A stretch of 64,000 bases of DNA, taken from the NCBI RefSeq assembly GCF_031010195.1, contig NZ_JAUAMC010000013.1:30660-94659 (forward strand), written 5' to 3'. Origin of the DNA: Halomonas sp. SpR8. Lineage in GTDB: Bacteria > Pseudomonadota > Gammaproteobacteria > Pseudomonadales > Halomonadaceae. The translations under genes were made by a program, and so were the position numbers. The notes beneath the pieces were generated by a model. It was not told the origin of the DNA. It did no database searches and saw only the letters and a list, made by a program, of their open reading frames with translations. This document shows, in pieces, positions 43,371 through 52,142 of the stretch; the stretch's first letter is position 1, and each line of letters begins with the position of its first letter.

Positions 43371-45533
43371 CTACTTTACCTCAATGAGGCTATTCACAGC
43401 GAGGCGCAGGGCTTTGATGGCGTCATTATGGGTATTCGCCAGGGCACTATTTTGAAACGCCCAGGCAGATAGCTGTTGATGTGCCTGCTGCTGTGGCTCG
43501 GTTAAACTGCGCTGGCTGGCTTCCCGGGCCAAGGCTTGCAGCGCTGGGCGGGCAAGGGCGGGGTCGCGATGGGCGGTCGCCACATCCTCAACATCCTGCC
43601 ACTCACGGTCACTCAGCGGAATGCTCGGCAGTTGGCCGAGCAGCAGTACCAGCACTGCAGAGGGCAACGCGTTGAGCTCAAACGCCAGTAGACTTGGCAG
43701 TGCTGCTTGAAAGCGCTCACTAAGATCAGCCTGCACCGCCTCGCCCTCTGAGTTCAGCGCTTTGGCCACCATAACAGCAAACTCGCCGGTGGAGGTCTCC
43801 CGGCTAATACCCAAGCGCACCGGCCTAAATCCCAGCGCCAGCCAAAACCGTAGCAGCGATGCCTCAGCGCCGAAGGTCGCGCCATAAAGTGCAACCCCCT
43901 GCTGCCTGGCGGCGACCATATCCTCCTGCAGCAGTATTTGCCCCAAGCCTTGGCGACGCCGCTCGGGGTGCGTCGCGATACGCGCTACCCTTCGCCAGCG
44001 GGCGGTTAGCGCTTCTCGGCTTCCCGCATGGGTCGCCAGCGACTGCGCCAACAGATGCCCCTGGGGGCGACGCTCACCGCGAGCAACCTGATCGGCAAGG
44101 GCTGGCTCAAAGCCACCTTCCTCCCGAGTGACCAACACCGCCTGAGGCTCACCTGTCTGTTCTATCGTGCGTAGCTGGGTAGCGGGACCGTCAAGCAGTT
44201 GGCGCAGGTCATTAGGAGAGGTGCGGTAGTGGGACTGCACCAACAACCCAAACAACTTCTCCAACACAGCGTCGTGTTGAGCGAGCCGAGCACGATCAAG
44301 CACCATGGTTGCCGCTGCGCCCCCATCCGGCTGCGCGATGGGCAATGGTGCTTTTAATAACAGCAGTTGATTGACCAGGGCTTCCAGCGGGTCACCGCTA
44401 TACCAACGGATGGGGGAATTCAGCGTCAGCGCTTTCCATTGGGGTGTCAGCCGATCCAGAGTGGTGCGAAAGCGTAGCGCAAACCCCCTTCCCGAGCCCT
44501 CATAGCCGTGCACTGTGGTGGCGAATGCAATCCGCGGAAAGGCGTTGAGCCACTGCCCCAGCAGCGCTGCAGGAATCGCCGCCGCCTCATCGACCATCAA
44601 ATAGCTGCCATCACCACCCTCCTGCTGGGCGTTAATCTGCTCGGTGAGCACATCCGGGGGTAAAAAAACCAGCTCGCTGCCCTGGGCAAGCACAAACTGG
44701 CCTGGGGCAACGCGACGACCGTCCGGGCAGAGTGCCGCCACCCGCTCAAAAACGCTTTCCACTGCACTCAGCCGCGGCGCAGTCAGCACTACGCGTTGGG
44801 CTTTGCCCATTAGCAGCCGTGCGCAGGCGATACCCAGCGCAGCACTTTTGCCACGCCCACGGTCAGCGGTCATCACCAGCGGGCGACGGCGTTTCAAGCC
44901 AACCAGTTGTTTCACCGCGGAGGCCTGATCTGCGGTCAAGCAGTCGCTATCGCCACTTTCGGTATCGTCTGGTTTACGCGCTGGGAGTTGAGGCAAGTGC
45001 AGCGTCAAGCCAGCGTGCCAGCGAACTACCTGAGTTGAGGCCTGCAACTGACGCACCAAGCGCGAAAGGTAGTGGCAGCTTAACTCGGACCAGTGCCAGG
45101 GGTGATCGGCAAAACGCGCGTAGTCCGGATCAGGAGACGCCCCCCACGGCTGCGGAGTAAGCAATACCAGCAAACCACCGGCGGTGATCGTGCCCGCCAG
45201 CGCCCCCAGCACCTCTGGATCAAACCCGGCGCCGTGAGTATCGAGCACTACCAGTTGGTGCTCTGCCCCCAAACGCGTGCGCGCCTTGCGTGGCGAGAGG
45301 TGTTCATCTCCCACCCACAGCGGCGCTTGCCAGGCGTGGGCTTGCCATAGCGCCTGTGCCATCGAGCGGCACTGTGAGGCATCGCCGCTTAGCCAAACGA
45401 GCTGACGCCAGCGGCGACGGGCTAAACGCTGTGCGTGATGCACTAACGCGGCCAACACTCGCGCTTGCTGTGGGTAATCTAACACGTGATTATTGGGCAA
45501 ATAATTTCCTACTCCAGCTCGGCTGCTTCCCAT
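43371..45533 (-). CDS. tmcA: tRNA(Met) cytidine acetyltransferase TmcA
   Basis: TmcA acetylates the wobble cytidine C34 of elongator tRNA-Met using acetyl-CoA and ATP. The 720-residue protein has an N-terminal TmcA-N domain, a helicase-like module with Walker A ADRGRGKSA near residues 223-231 and VDEAAAIP, then a GNAT acetyltransferase domain (RVARIATHPERRRQGLGQIL) and a tRNA-binding C-terminus. It is about 50 residues longer than E. coli TmcA. The start at 45533 has only a weak AGG upstream. Confidence 0.92.
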   Translation of the reverse strand: MGSSRAGVGNYLPNNHVLDYPQQARVLAALVHHAQRLARRRWRQLVWLSGDASQCRSMAQALWQAHAWQAPLWVGDEHLSPRKARTRLGAEHQLVVLDTHGAGFDPEVLGALAGTITAGGLLVLLTPQPWGASPDPDYARFADHPWHWSELSCHYLSRLVRQLQASTQVVRWHAGLTLHLPQLPARKPDDTESGDSDCLTADQASAVKQLVGLKRRRPLVMTADRGRGKSAALGIACARLLMGKAQRVVLTAPRLSAVESVFERVAALCPDGRRVAPGQFVLAQGSELVFLPPDVLTEQINAQQEGGDGSYLMVDEAAAIPAALLGQWLNAFPRIAFATTVHGYEGSGRGFALRFRTTLDRLTPQWKALTLNSPIRWYSGDPLEALVNQLLLLKAPLPIAQPDGGAAATMVLDRARLAQHDAVLEKLFGLLVQSHYRTSPNDLRQLLDGPATQLRTIEQTGEPQAVLVTREEGGFEPALADQVARGERRPQGHLLAQSLATHAGSREALTARWRRVARIATHPERRRQGLGQILLQEDMVAARQQGVALYGATFGAEASLLRFWLALGFRPVRLGISRETSTGEFAVMVAKALNSEGEAVQADLSERFQAALPSLLAFELNALPSAVLVLLLGQLPSIPLSDREWQDVEDVATAHRDPALARPALQALAREASQRSLTEPQQQAHQQLSAWAFQNSALANTHNDAIKALRLAVNSLIEVK

Positions 45534-45897
45534 TACGTTACCTTGCCTATTTAGCCTATCAGTGTGCCGCAGAGCGCTTTAAGGCAGGCTTGTTGCTTAC
45601 AACTTTGGTTGAACAATTTAACTACTTTCAACGCAACGAAGCGATCTGCCCTCTTTTCTTTTTCTAAAAATACTCCATAACCAATTGTTTAAATTACATA
45701 TATAAATTTTTTTATAAAAATATATCGATAAGACCGCTTACATTACTGATATTGCACCGCAGCGGGGTTGTTGTGCTAATTTAGCTCTGCAGTGCTAAGA
45801 ACCCTTGTTTACGTAAACGTAATCCAGCGGTACTGCACTTTCCTGCATTCAGGTAACCAACACTAATAACGCCACACGCCAAACCAGGAAATACATC
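45534..45897. other. AT-rich intergenic region before the TRAP operon
   Basis: No gene is supported in these 364 bases. The part 45655-45735 is markedly A/T-rich, unlike the flanks. A perfect 12-base palindrome GTTTACGTAAAC is at 45807-45818, and TGCAGT (45788) pairs with ACTGCA (45832) around it. This looks like a regulated promoter region for the TRAP operon. Confidence 0.7.
45807..45818. promoter_or_regulatory. Operator candidate upstream of the TRAP operon
   Basis: Perfect 12-bp palindrome, 80 bases before the binding-protein start. No regulator gene lies next to the operon, so the binder is unknown. Confidence 0.45.
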
Positions 45898-47001
45898 ATG
45901 AAAAAAATGACCCAATTCGCCCTCACCGGCCTCGCCGCTGGTATCGCCTTCGCTACGTTAACGACCACCGCCCAAGCACAAGAACAGTGGACAATGACCA
46001 CTACCTGGCCGGAAAACCTTGATCTGATCAAGATTGACCAACACTGGGTAGAACTGGTCAATAAACTCGCCGGCGAAGAGCTACAAATCAATTTCCGCGC
46101 AGGCGGCACGCTAATGCCCGGCACCGAAGTGTTTGACGCCACTGAGACGGGCAGCATTGAAGCCGCGGGCGACTGGCCGGGCTACTGGGCAGGCTTGAAC
46201 CCCGCCTTCTCGCCACTGGCCACCACCACCAGCCTGTTTAATGGCGTTGACTACCTCAACTGGATCCAGCAGTGGGGTGGCCGCGAGTTGTACGAAGAGA
46301 TTTATGGCCAGTTCAACATGGTTTATCTCCCCTACGGCATTACCAACAATGAATCAGGCTTTATGGGCCGCACTCCGATTGAGAGCATTGCCGATTTAGA
46401 TGGCAAGCGTCTACGTCTGTCGGGTCGCGACCAGGGCCGCGTACTCGAAGAACTGGGCGGCTCGCAAGTCACCCTGGCAGGTGGTGAAGTCTACCAAGCT
46501 ATTGAGCGCGGCGTTATCGATGCCGGTGAGTTCTCCACCCCGGGCGTAGATTTTAATGCTGGTTTTGCCGAAGTGGCTGACTACTGGGCAACGCCCGGCT
46601 GGCACCAGTCGGCCAGCGTATTTGGCGTAATGATCAATAAAGACGCCTGGGATGCACTCTCCGAAGAGACCCAAGAGACCCTGCGCATTGCGGCGGATGC
46701 CACTATGGCCTGGTCATTGGCCTGGTCAGAGCGCCAGTCTACCGAAGCCACCCAGAAGTTTATTGACGCGGGGGTAACGATCAACCAGTTCTCAGAAGAG
46801 GACTTGGCACGCATCCAGGAAGTCACCAACGAGGTTATTCTGCGCGGCGCTTGCGAAGACCCTGACCACGCCAAGGTCTACCAATCGATGATTGCCTATC
46901 TTGAGCACTATGCGACTTGGCGCGATGTTTCCGCACCCTACAACATGAGCCGCGTGATGGACAATCTGCCCTCACTGGAAGAGATCGAAGCCTGCCTGTA
47001 A
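45898..47001 (+). CDS. TRAP transporter substrate-binding protein (DctP family)
   Basis: A 367-residue periplasmic binding protein with a Sec signal peptide (MKKMTQFALTGLAAGIAFATL, cleavage after AQA). The DctP-fold includes TLMPGTEVFDATETGSIEAAGDWPGYW and an IADLDGKRLRLSGRDQGRVLEELGG segment with the Arg that usually holds a substrate carboxylate. This subgroup (DctP with a WPGYW motif) binds organic acids such as 2-oxo acids; the exact ligand is not evident. An internal terminator separates it from the permeases, giving more binding protein than membrane subunits. Confidence 0.93.
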   Translation: MKKMTQFALTGLAAGIAFATLTTTAQAQEQWTMTTTWPENLDLIKIDQHWVELVNKLAGEELQINFRAGGTLMPGTEVFDATETGSIEAAGDWPGYWAGLNPAFSPLATTTSLFNGVDYLNWIQQWGGRELYEEIYGQFNMVYLPYGITNNESGFMGRTPIESIADLDGKRLRLSGRDQGRVLEELGGSQVTLAGGEVYQAIERGVIDAGEFSTPGVDFNAGFAEVADYWATPGWHQSASVFGVMINKDAWDALSEETQETLRIAADATMAWSLAWSERQSTEATQKFIDAGVTINQFSEEDLARIQEVTNEVILRGACEDPDHAKVYQSMIAYLEHYATWRDVSAPYNMSRVMDNLPSLEEIEACL

Positions 47002-47013
47002 GGCGCTTCTCTG

Positions 47014-47041
47014 CCGCCTCGGTTTCCGGGGCGGTTTTTTG
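47014..47041 (+). terminator. Attenuating terminator inside the TRAP operon
   Basis: 9-bp arms (47014-47022, 47026-47034; one G-T pair), loop TTT, then T7. It would release part of the transcripts after the binding protein gene. Confidence 0.85.
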
Positions 47042-47062
47042 TGCTGACCGCGGAGATCTTCC

Positions 47063-47566
47063 ATGAATGCGATTGCCAAGGCGATCGATGCCATCAATGA
47101 AGCCTTTGGGCGCATCATCGCTCCATTGATTGCCATCATTACCCTGATTGTTCTTTTCGACATTGCGTCGCGCTTTTTATTTGGGCGCCCCAGCGACTGG
47201 GCCTTTGACGTCACCAAAATGTTGTTTGGCGCCCACTTCATGCTGATGGCGGCCTATGGGCTAAAACATCACGCCCACGTGGAAGTCGACGTACTGAAGC
47301 GGTTGTTATCACGCAGAAAGCAAGCCGTGCTCGACGTACTCGGCTATCTCATTTTCTTTGTCCCTTTTATCTGGATGCTGATCACTCTGGGCTGGAGCTT
47401 CTTCGAACGCGCGTGGAGCCGCGGTGAAACCACCTATGGCATGGTCTCAATCCCGGTTTACCCAATCAAAGGGGTGATTGTGGTCGCCGCTGTTCTGATC
47501 TTGCTGCAGGCCATTGCCATTGTGCTGCGTGCCATCATGCAGCTTCGCGAGGAGACATCAGCATGA
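47063..47566 (+). CDS. TRAP transporter small permease (DctQ family)
   Basis: A 167-residue protein with four membrane helices; IITLIVLFDIASRFLFGRPSDWAFDVTKMLFGAHFML is the DctQ hallmark region. It pairs with the large permease and overlaps it by four bases (ATGA). GGAGAT is six bases upstream of the ATG. Confidence 0.93.
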   Translation: MNAIAKAIDAINEAFGRIIAPLIAIITLIVLFDIASRFLFGRPSDWAFDVTKMLFGAHFMLMAAYGLKHHAHVEVDVLKRLLSRRKQAVLDVLGYLIFFVPFIWMLITLGWSFFERAWSRGETTYGMVSIPVYPIKGVIVVAAVLILLQAIAIVLRAIMQLREETSA

Positions 47567-48900
47567 ACCTAAGTCCTGAATTACTCACGCTGGTGATGTT
47601 TGGTGGCCTGATGATCGGGCTGTTTATGGGCCACCCGCTGGCGTTCGTGCTCGGCGGCGTAGCGGTTATCGGTGCCTTTCTTGGCCCCGGCGAGCGCATA
47701 CTCGGTACCCTGATCAACAATATTTTCGGTAACGCCATGGACAACTATGTGTTGGTGGCGATACCGCTGTTTATCCTAATGGCGCGTTTTTTGAACGACT
47801 CCGGCGTGACCGAGAAGATGTTTGACGCCATGCGCTTGCTACTGGCGAACCTGCGCGGCGGCTTGGCGCTTACCGTGGTGATTGTCTCGGTACTACTGGC
47901 TGCCACCACCGGCATTGTGGGTGCCTCGATTGCGGTAATGGGTATGATTGCCCTGGTGCCGATGCTCAAGTATGGCTACAACAAAGAGCTTAGCGCAGGC
48001 GTGATTATGGCCAGCGGCTGTTTGGGCATCTTGATTCCGCCCAGCATCATGCTCATTCTGATGGCCAGCTACTCACCGGTTTCCGTGGGTGCACTGTTCG
48101 CAGGCGCGCTGATTCCCGGTTTGCTGCTCGGGGTCATGTATGCGCTTTACGTGTTGATCATCTGCTATATCAAACCCAGCTACGGCCCCAAAGTACCGCC
48201 AGAGGAGCGAGCAGAAGTCAGTACGAAACAGCTGCTGATTATGCTGGCGAAATATGTGCTCCCGCCCATGTCGTTGATCCTGGGCGTGCTGGGTGCGCTA
48301 TTTACCGGCGTCGCCACGGCCACCGAAGCCTCGGCCATCGGCGTGTTTATCGCCTTTATTCTGTTTTTGATTTTCGGCGACCGTAAAGTCTCCACCTGCT
48401 TCTGGACAATGATCGAAGCGGGTAAAACCACCACCATGGTAATGCTCGTGCTGGTGGGCGCCACGGCCTTTACCGGCGTATTCTCCCGCGGTGGCGGTAT
48501 GACCGTGATCAGCGAGTTGGTACTGGCCATGCCTGGCGGTACCGTTGGGGCGCTGATCCTAATGCTGTTCCTGGTGTTTATCCTGGGGATGTTCCTGGAT
48601 TGGACCGGCATTGTACTGCTGAGCTTCCCGATCATGCTGCCCATCGTCGAAACCATGGGCGTGGATATGCTGTGGTTCGTGGTAATGGTGGCGGTGGTAC
48701 TGCAAACATCGTTCCTGACCCCACCCTTTGGCTACGCGCTGTTCTACTTAAAAGGCGTCGCACCGCCTGGGGTCGAAATCGTCCACCTCTACAAAGCAGT
48801 CGTGCCCTTCGTCGCGCTGATTCTACTGGCGTGTACGCTGATGGCGTTCTTCCCGTGGCTGATTACGGGACTGCCCAGCATGCTGTTAGGTGGTTACTAG
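47563..48900 (+). CDS. TRAP transporter large permease (DctM family)
   Basis: A 445-residue DctM subunit with about 12 helices that carries substrate with Na+ down its gradient. Typical segments are MGHPLAFVLGGVAVIGAFLG, IPLFILMARFL, GIVGASIAVMG, GCLGILIPPSIMLILMASYS and LTPPFGYALFYLKGVAPP. It starts in the DctQ stop codon. A terminator follows 39 bases after the stop. Confidence 0.95.
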   Translation: MNLSPELLTLVMFGGLMIGLFMGHPLAFVLGGVAVIGAFLGPGERILGTLINNIFGNAMDNYVLVAIPLFILMARFLNDSGVTEKMFDAMRLLLANLRGGLALTVVIVSVLLAATTGIVGASIAVMGMIALVPMLKYGYNKELSAGVIMASGCLGILIPPSIMLILMASYSPVSVGALFAGALIPGLLLGVMYALYVLIICYIKPSYGPKVPPEERAEVSTKQLLIMLAKYVLPPMSLILGVLGALFTGVATATEASAIGVFIAFILFLIFGDRKVSTCFWTMIEAGKTTTMVMLVLVGATAFTGVFSRGGGMTVISELVLAMPGGTVGALILMLFLVFILGMFLDWTGIVLLSFPIMLPIVETMGVDMLWFVVMVAVVLQTSFLTPPFGYALFYLKGVAPPGVEIVHLYKAVVPFVALILLACTLMAFFPWLITGLPSMLLGGY

Positions 48901-48938
48901 GTCGCCACATCTTACAGGCTTAACGACCAACCATTATG

Positions 48939-48961
48939 GCCCGCCTCGGCGGGCTTTTTTT
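48939..48961 (+). terminator. Terminator after the TRAP operon
   Basis: 7-bp GC arms (48939-48945, 48948-48954), two-base loop, then T7. Confidence 0.9.
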
Positions 48962-49038
48962 GCACTGTTGTCGGGCCTGCAAAGCTGCAGCAGTGCAGCG
49001 CCAATGCTACTATTCACGCCCGTCACTATTTCGCATTC

Positions 49039-49078
49039 AGTGTGCTGCGCTACTTTTTAGTGTGCTGCACTACTTCCC
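49039..49078. repeat. 20-bp tandem duplication before the iron permease gene
   Basis: AGTGTGCTGC plus ten bases occurs twice at 49039 and 49059 with three differences. It lies 43 bases upstream of the permease start and could hold a duplicated regulatory site. Confidence 0.6.
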
Positions 49079-49120
49079 GGCTTTCCACGACTGCTTTCCG
49101 TCAATGCAAGGAGTGTTCGC

Positions 49121-50806
49121 TTGTTCAGATCCGGCTATCGCGGGCTTTTCGCTTTCCCCTCTTCGCTTAGCCGTCGCGCTACCCCCTGGTCGATTGCCCT
49201 GATCGCGGTAGCGTTCGTGGTTGCGCTGCCCGTACTGGTGGTATTTGCCCATATTGCGATGCCCACCGATGGCGTTTGGCAACACCTGACCAGCACCGTA
49301 CTTGGCCGCTATTTGAACAACACCTTCTGGCTCGTTGTGACAGTGGGGCTGGGCACGCTGATCATCGGTACCGGTACTGCCTGGCTGGTGGTGATGTGCC
49401 GCTTTCCCGGCAAACGCCTCTTCGAGTGGGCACTACTGCTGCCGCTGGCGGTGCCCACTTACGTGATCGCCTACGCTTATACGGATTTTCTGCAGTTCGC
49501 CGGGCCGTTCCAGTCCCTGCTGCGCGAGACATTTGGCTGGGGGTATGGCGACTACTACTTTCCCAATATTCGCTCCCTGGGTGGCGCCGCGACGGTGATT
49601 ACCCTGGTGCTCTACCCCTATGTCTACCTGCTGGCCCGCGCCTCGTTTCTTGAGCAATCGGTATGCGTGCTGGATGTAGGCCGTACGCTAGGGCGCGGCC
49701 CCTGGAAACTGTTTGCCAGCGTCGCCGTCCCGCTGGCGCGCCCGGCGCTGGTGGGCGGGGTATCGCTGGTATTGATGGAGACGCTTAACGAGTTCGGCGC
49801 CGTTCAGTTCTTCGGCGTGGATACCTTTACCACCGGTATCTACCGCACCTGGTTTGGCATGGGCGAGCAGGTGGCGGCGGCGCAGTTAGCAGCGTGCCTG
49901 CTCACCTTCGTGATTGTGTTAGTGCTGCTGGAACGCTGGTCGCGAGGCAAGCGCCGCTATTTCCACACCACCAATCGCTATCAGCAACTGCCCGAGTACG
50001 CGCTGCACGGCTGGCGCGCTGCAGCAGCAACGCTGGCCTGTCTGGTGCCGGTGCTGGTGGGCTTTTTACTGCCCAGCGGCATTCTGCTCAATTTAGCGCT
50101 GCAGGGAGGCGATTCGCTGTGGGGCTCGCGCTTTATCGGCTACGCCTGGAACAGCCTGGGGCTGGCAACCGTGGCTGCGCTGATCGCCGTAGGCTTGGCG
50201 GTGGTGCTGAGTTACGGCGTACGCATGCACGATACGACCTTTGCGCGGGTGGCTTCCCGGGTAGCCTCCATGGGCTACGCGATTCCGGGCTCGGTGGTCG
50301 CGGTGGGTATTCTGATTCCGTTTGCCTGGTTGGATAACGCCCTTAACACCTGGCTCAACAATCACTATGGCTACATTATCGGTCTAGTCTTCAGCGGGTC
50401 GGCGTTTATCTTGCTATACGCCTACGTGGTGCGCTTTTTAGCCGTTTCGTTCAATGCCGTTGAGGCCAGTCTGGGCAAAGTAACCCCCAGTATGGATGCT
50501 GCTTCGCGCACCCTGGGGCAAACTGCGGGGGGCACGCTGCGCCATATTCATACGCCGATGATGCGCAGTAGCCTGCTAGCGGCGGGGATTTTAGTCTTCG
50601 TTGACGTCATGAAGGAGTTGCCCGCGACGATTATTCTGCGCCCCTTCAACTTCGATACCCTGGCGGTGCGGGCGCATAACCTAGCCTCTGACGAGCGCCT
50701 GGCCGAAGCCTCCACATCGTCGCTGGCCATTGTGGTGGTGGGCATCCTGCCGGTCATTTTGCTTAGCATGGCCATGCGCCGTTCACGCCCCGGCGCTCAG
50801 TCCTGA
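49121..50806 (+). CDS. Iron(III) ABC transporter permease (FbpB type)
   Basis: A 561-residue double-length permease with about 12 helices, made of two halves each with an EAA motif (EQSVCVLDVGRTLGRGPWKLFASVAVPLARP and EASLGKVTPSMDAASRTLGQT), as in FbpB/SfuB of ferric iron importers. The start is TTG at 49121 with AAGGAG eight bases upstream. It is convergent with its presumed ATPase seven bases away, and the binding protein gene lies 1.3 kb further on, so the three parts are not in one operon. Confidence 0.88.
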   Translation: MFRSGYRGLFAFPSSLSRRATPWSIALIAVAFVVALPVLVVFAHIAMPTDGVWQHLTSTVLGRYLNNTFWLVVTVGLGTLIIGTGTAWLVVMCRFPGKRLFEWALLLPLAVPTYVIAYAYTDFLQFAGPFQSLLRETFGWGYGDYYFPNIRSLGGAATVITLVLYPYVYLLARASFLEQSVCVLDVGRTLGRGPWKLFASVAVPLARPALVGGVSLVLMETLNEFGAVQFFGVDTFTTGIYRTWFGMGEQVAAAQLAACLLTFVIVLVLLERWSRGKRRYFHTTNRYQQLPEYALHGWRAAAATLACLVPVLVGFLLPSGILLNLALQGGDSLWGSRFIGYAWNSLGLATVAALIAVGLAVVLSYGVRMHDTTFARVASRVASMGYAIPGSVVAVGILIPFAWLDNALNTWLNNHYGYIIGLVFSGSAFILLYAYVVRFLAVSFNAVEASLGKVTPSMDAASRTLGQTAGGTLRHIHTPMMRSSLLAAGILVFVDVMKELPATIILRPFNFDTLAVRAHNLASDERLAEASTSSLAIVVVGILPVILLSMAMRRSRPGAQS

Positions 50807-50813
50807 TTAAGCA

Positions 50814-51917
50814 TTAAGCCGTGAGCGGGAAAACAAACACTTGGGAAAGGTCGAGGTGAATATCCACCGGTTGGCCTTCTGCGGGTAGGAACACCCCCGG
50901 TACGCGGGCGTGCAGGTGGGCTTCAAGGCCGTTTTCGCCATGGGCACACAGGTGCAGCAGGCTGGTTCGCCCCAGCAGCTTCGCCATTACCACATGGCTA
51001 TGGCGATGGACATCAGCAGGCAAGTCGCGCTCAACAATACGCAGCGCCTCGGGGCGAATCATGATTTGCGCGTCGCTGCCCTCGGTTAATCCGGGGGCCG
51101 GCACCCGCCCAACAGGCGTGCTCACAGCGCCATCATGTACTTTGCCCTGCAGCTCATTGACGTCGCCAAAAAAAGTCACTACGAAAGGGTCTTGAGGCGC
51201 GCAGTAAAGCTCGCGGGGTGTCCCGGTCTGCACGATCCGCCCGTCGCGCATCAGCGCGATGCGATCGGCCATAAACATGGCTTCTTCAGGGTCGTGGGTC
51301 ACCAGCAGCGTCGCCGCGCCGACCTTTTTCAGCACGTGGAGTGTGTCGTCGCGGATGCGGTCACGCAGGCGCGCATCCAGGCTTGAGAACGGTTCATCCA
51401 ACAGCATTAGGCGCGGCGATGGCGCCAGCGCCCGCGCCAGCGCCACCCGCTGCTGCTGGCCACCGGACAGCATATGCGGGTAAACATCGGCATAGGCGGC
51501 CATACCCAACTGCTCAAGCAGCTGTGACGCCCGCTCGCGACGCTCGCGGGAGGCTAAATGCTTAAGCCCAAAGGTAACATTTTCCAACACGGTTAGGTGG
51601 GGGAAAAGCGCCGAATCCTGGAACGCCAGCCCAACATTGCGCTTCTCCGGCGGCACATGGCGCTGACCTGGGCCGGCAATATAAATATCTTCCAAGGCAA
51701 CGCTGCCCTCTTGCAGCACTTCAAGGCCTGCCGCGATTCGCAGCAGCGTTGTCTTTCCACATCCCGAGGGGCCCAGCAGGCAAACTACCTCGCCTGGGGC
51801 AACGCTTAAGTCCACGCCTTTCACTACCGTATCGCCATCATAGGCATGACGTACATTATGCAGGGTTAACGCCGATGAGCCAGGCACCGCCGAGGCGACC
51901 TTCAGGGTTGCTGTCAT
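50814..51917 (-). CDS. Iron(III) ABC transporter ATP-binding protein (FbpC type)
   Basis: A 367-residue ATPase with Walker A GPSGCGKTT, signature LSGGQQQRVALARAL, Walker B LMLLDEPFSS, switch His in LLVTHDPEEA, and a C-terminal TOBE domain (IMIRPEALRI). It matches the Fe3+/sulfate-type CUT-like ATPases and pairs with the convergent permease. Its promoter region diverges from the binding-protein gene and contains an inverted repeat. Regulation by Fur is likely. Confidence 0.9.
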   Translation of the reverse strand: MTATLKVASAVPGSSALTLHNVRHAYDGDTVVKGVDLSVAPGEVVCLLGPSGCGKTTLLRIAAGLEVLQEGSVALEDIYIAGPGQRHVPPEKRNVGLAFQDSALFPHLTVLENVTFGLKHLASRERRERASQLLEQLGMAAYADVYPHMLSGGQQQRVALARALAPSPRLMLLDEPFSSLDARLRDRIRDDTLHVLKKVGAATLLVTHDPEEAMFMADRIALMRDGRIVQTGTPRELYCAPQDPFVVTFFGDVNELQGKVHDGAVSTPVGRVPAPGLTEGSDAQIMIRPEALRIVERDLPADVHRHSHVVMAKLLGRTSLLHLCAHGENGLEAHLHARVPGVFLPAEGQPVDIHLDLSQVFVFPLTA

Positions 51918-51981
51918 AAATCCCCACTTTGCAGCTGGGCAAACCGCCCGACAAACGACTAAACGCGGATTGTGTACATTT

Positions 51982-52015
51982 GAAAGTTATTTGCATTGTA
52001 TTTTTTATTACAATG
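51982..52015. promoter_or_regulatory. Inverted repeat and weak Fur-like match before the ATPase gene
   Basis: CATTGTA and TACAATG (51994-52000, 52009-52015) flank an 8-base AT loop. The minus-strand sequence of 51982-52000 matches the 19-base Fur consensus at 12 positions, which is weak. Confidence 0.35.
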
Positions 52016-52103
52016 AGATGCACGTCTAGTGCCTTTCGTTGAATGCGGTTGGTTAGCATTTACCTTGACCTCAACGGGGATAAAAGCTTGAATACTCACC
52101 GCT

Positions 52104-52122
52104 GATAATGCAACTTATTATC
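52104..52122. promoter_or_regulatory. Fur box before the iron-binding protein gene
   Basis: This 19-base site has the ends GATAATG and ATTATC of the Fur consensus intact and matches it at 15 of 19 positions. It is 20 bases upstream of the ATG at 52143, fitting iron repression. Confidence 0.75.
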
Positions 52123-52142
52123 AAAACTGAAGGGAGATATTC

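Noticed and set aside
45290..45667. 125-codon plus-strand frame over the tmcA start
   Set aside because: It is antisense to well-conserved TmcA sequence and has no recognisable domain.
48936..49202. 88-codon frame before the iron permease
   Set aside because: It spans a terminator and a tandem repeat, overlaps the permease start and lacks a ribosome binding site.
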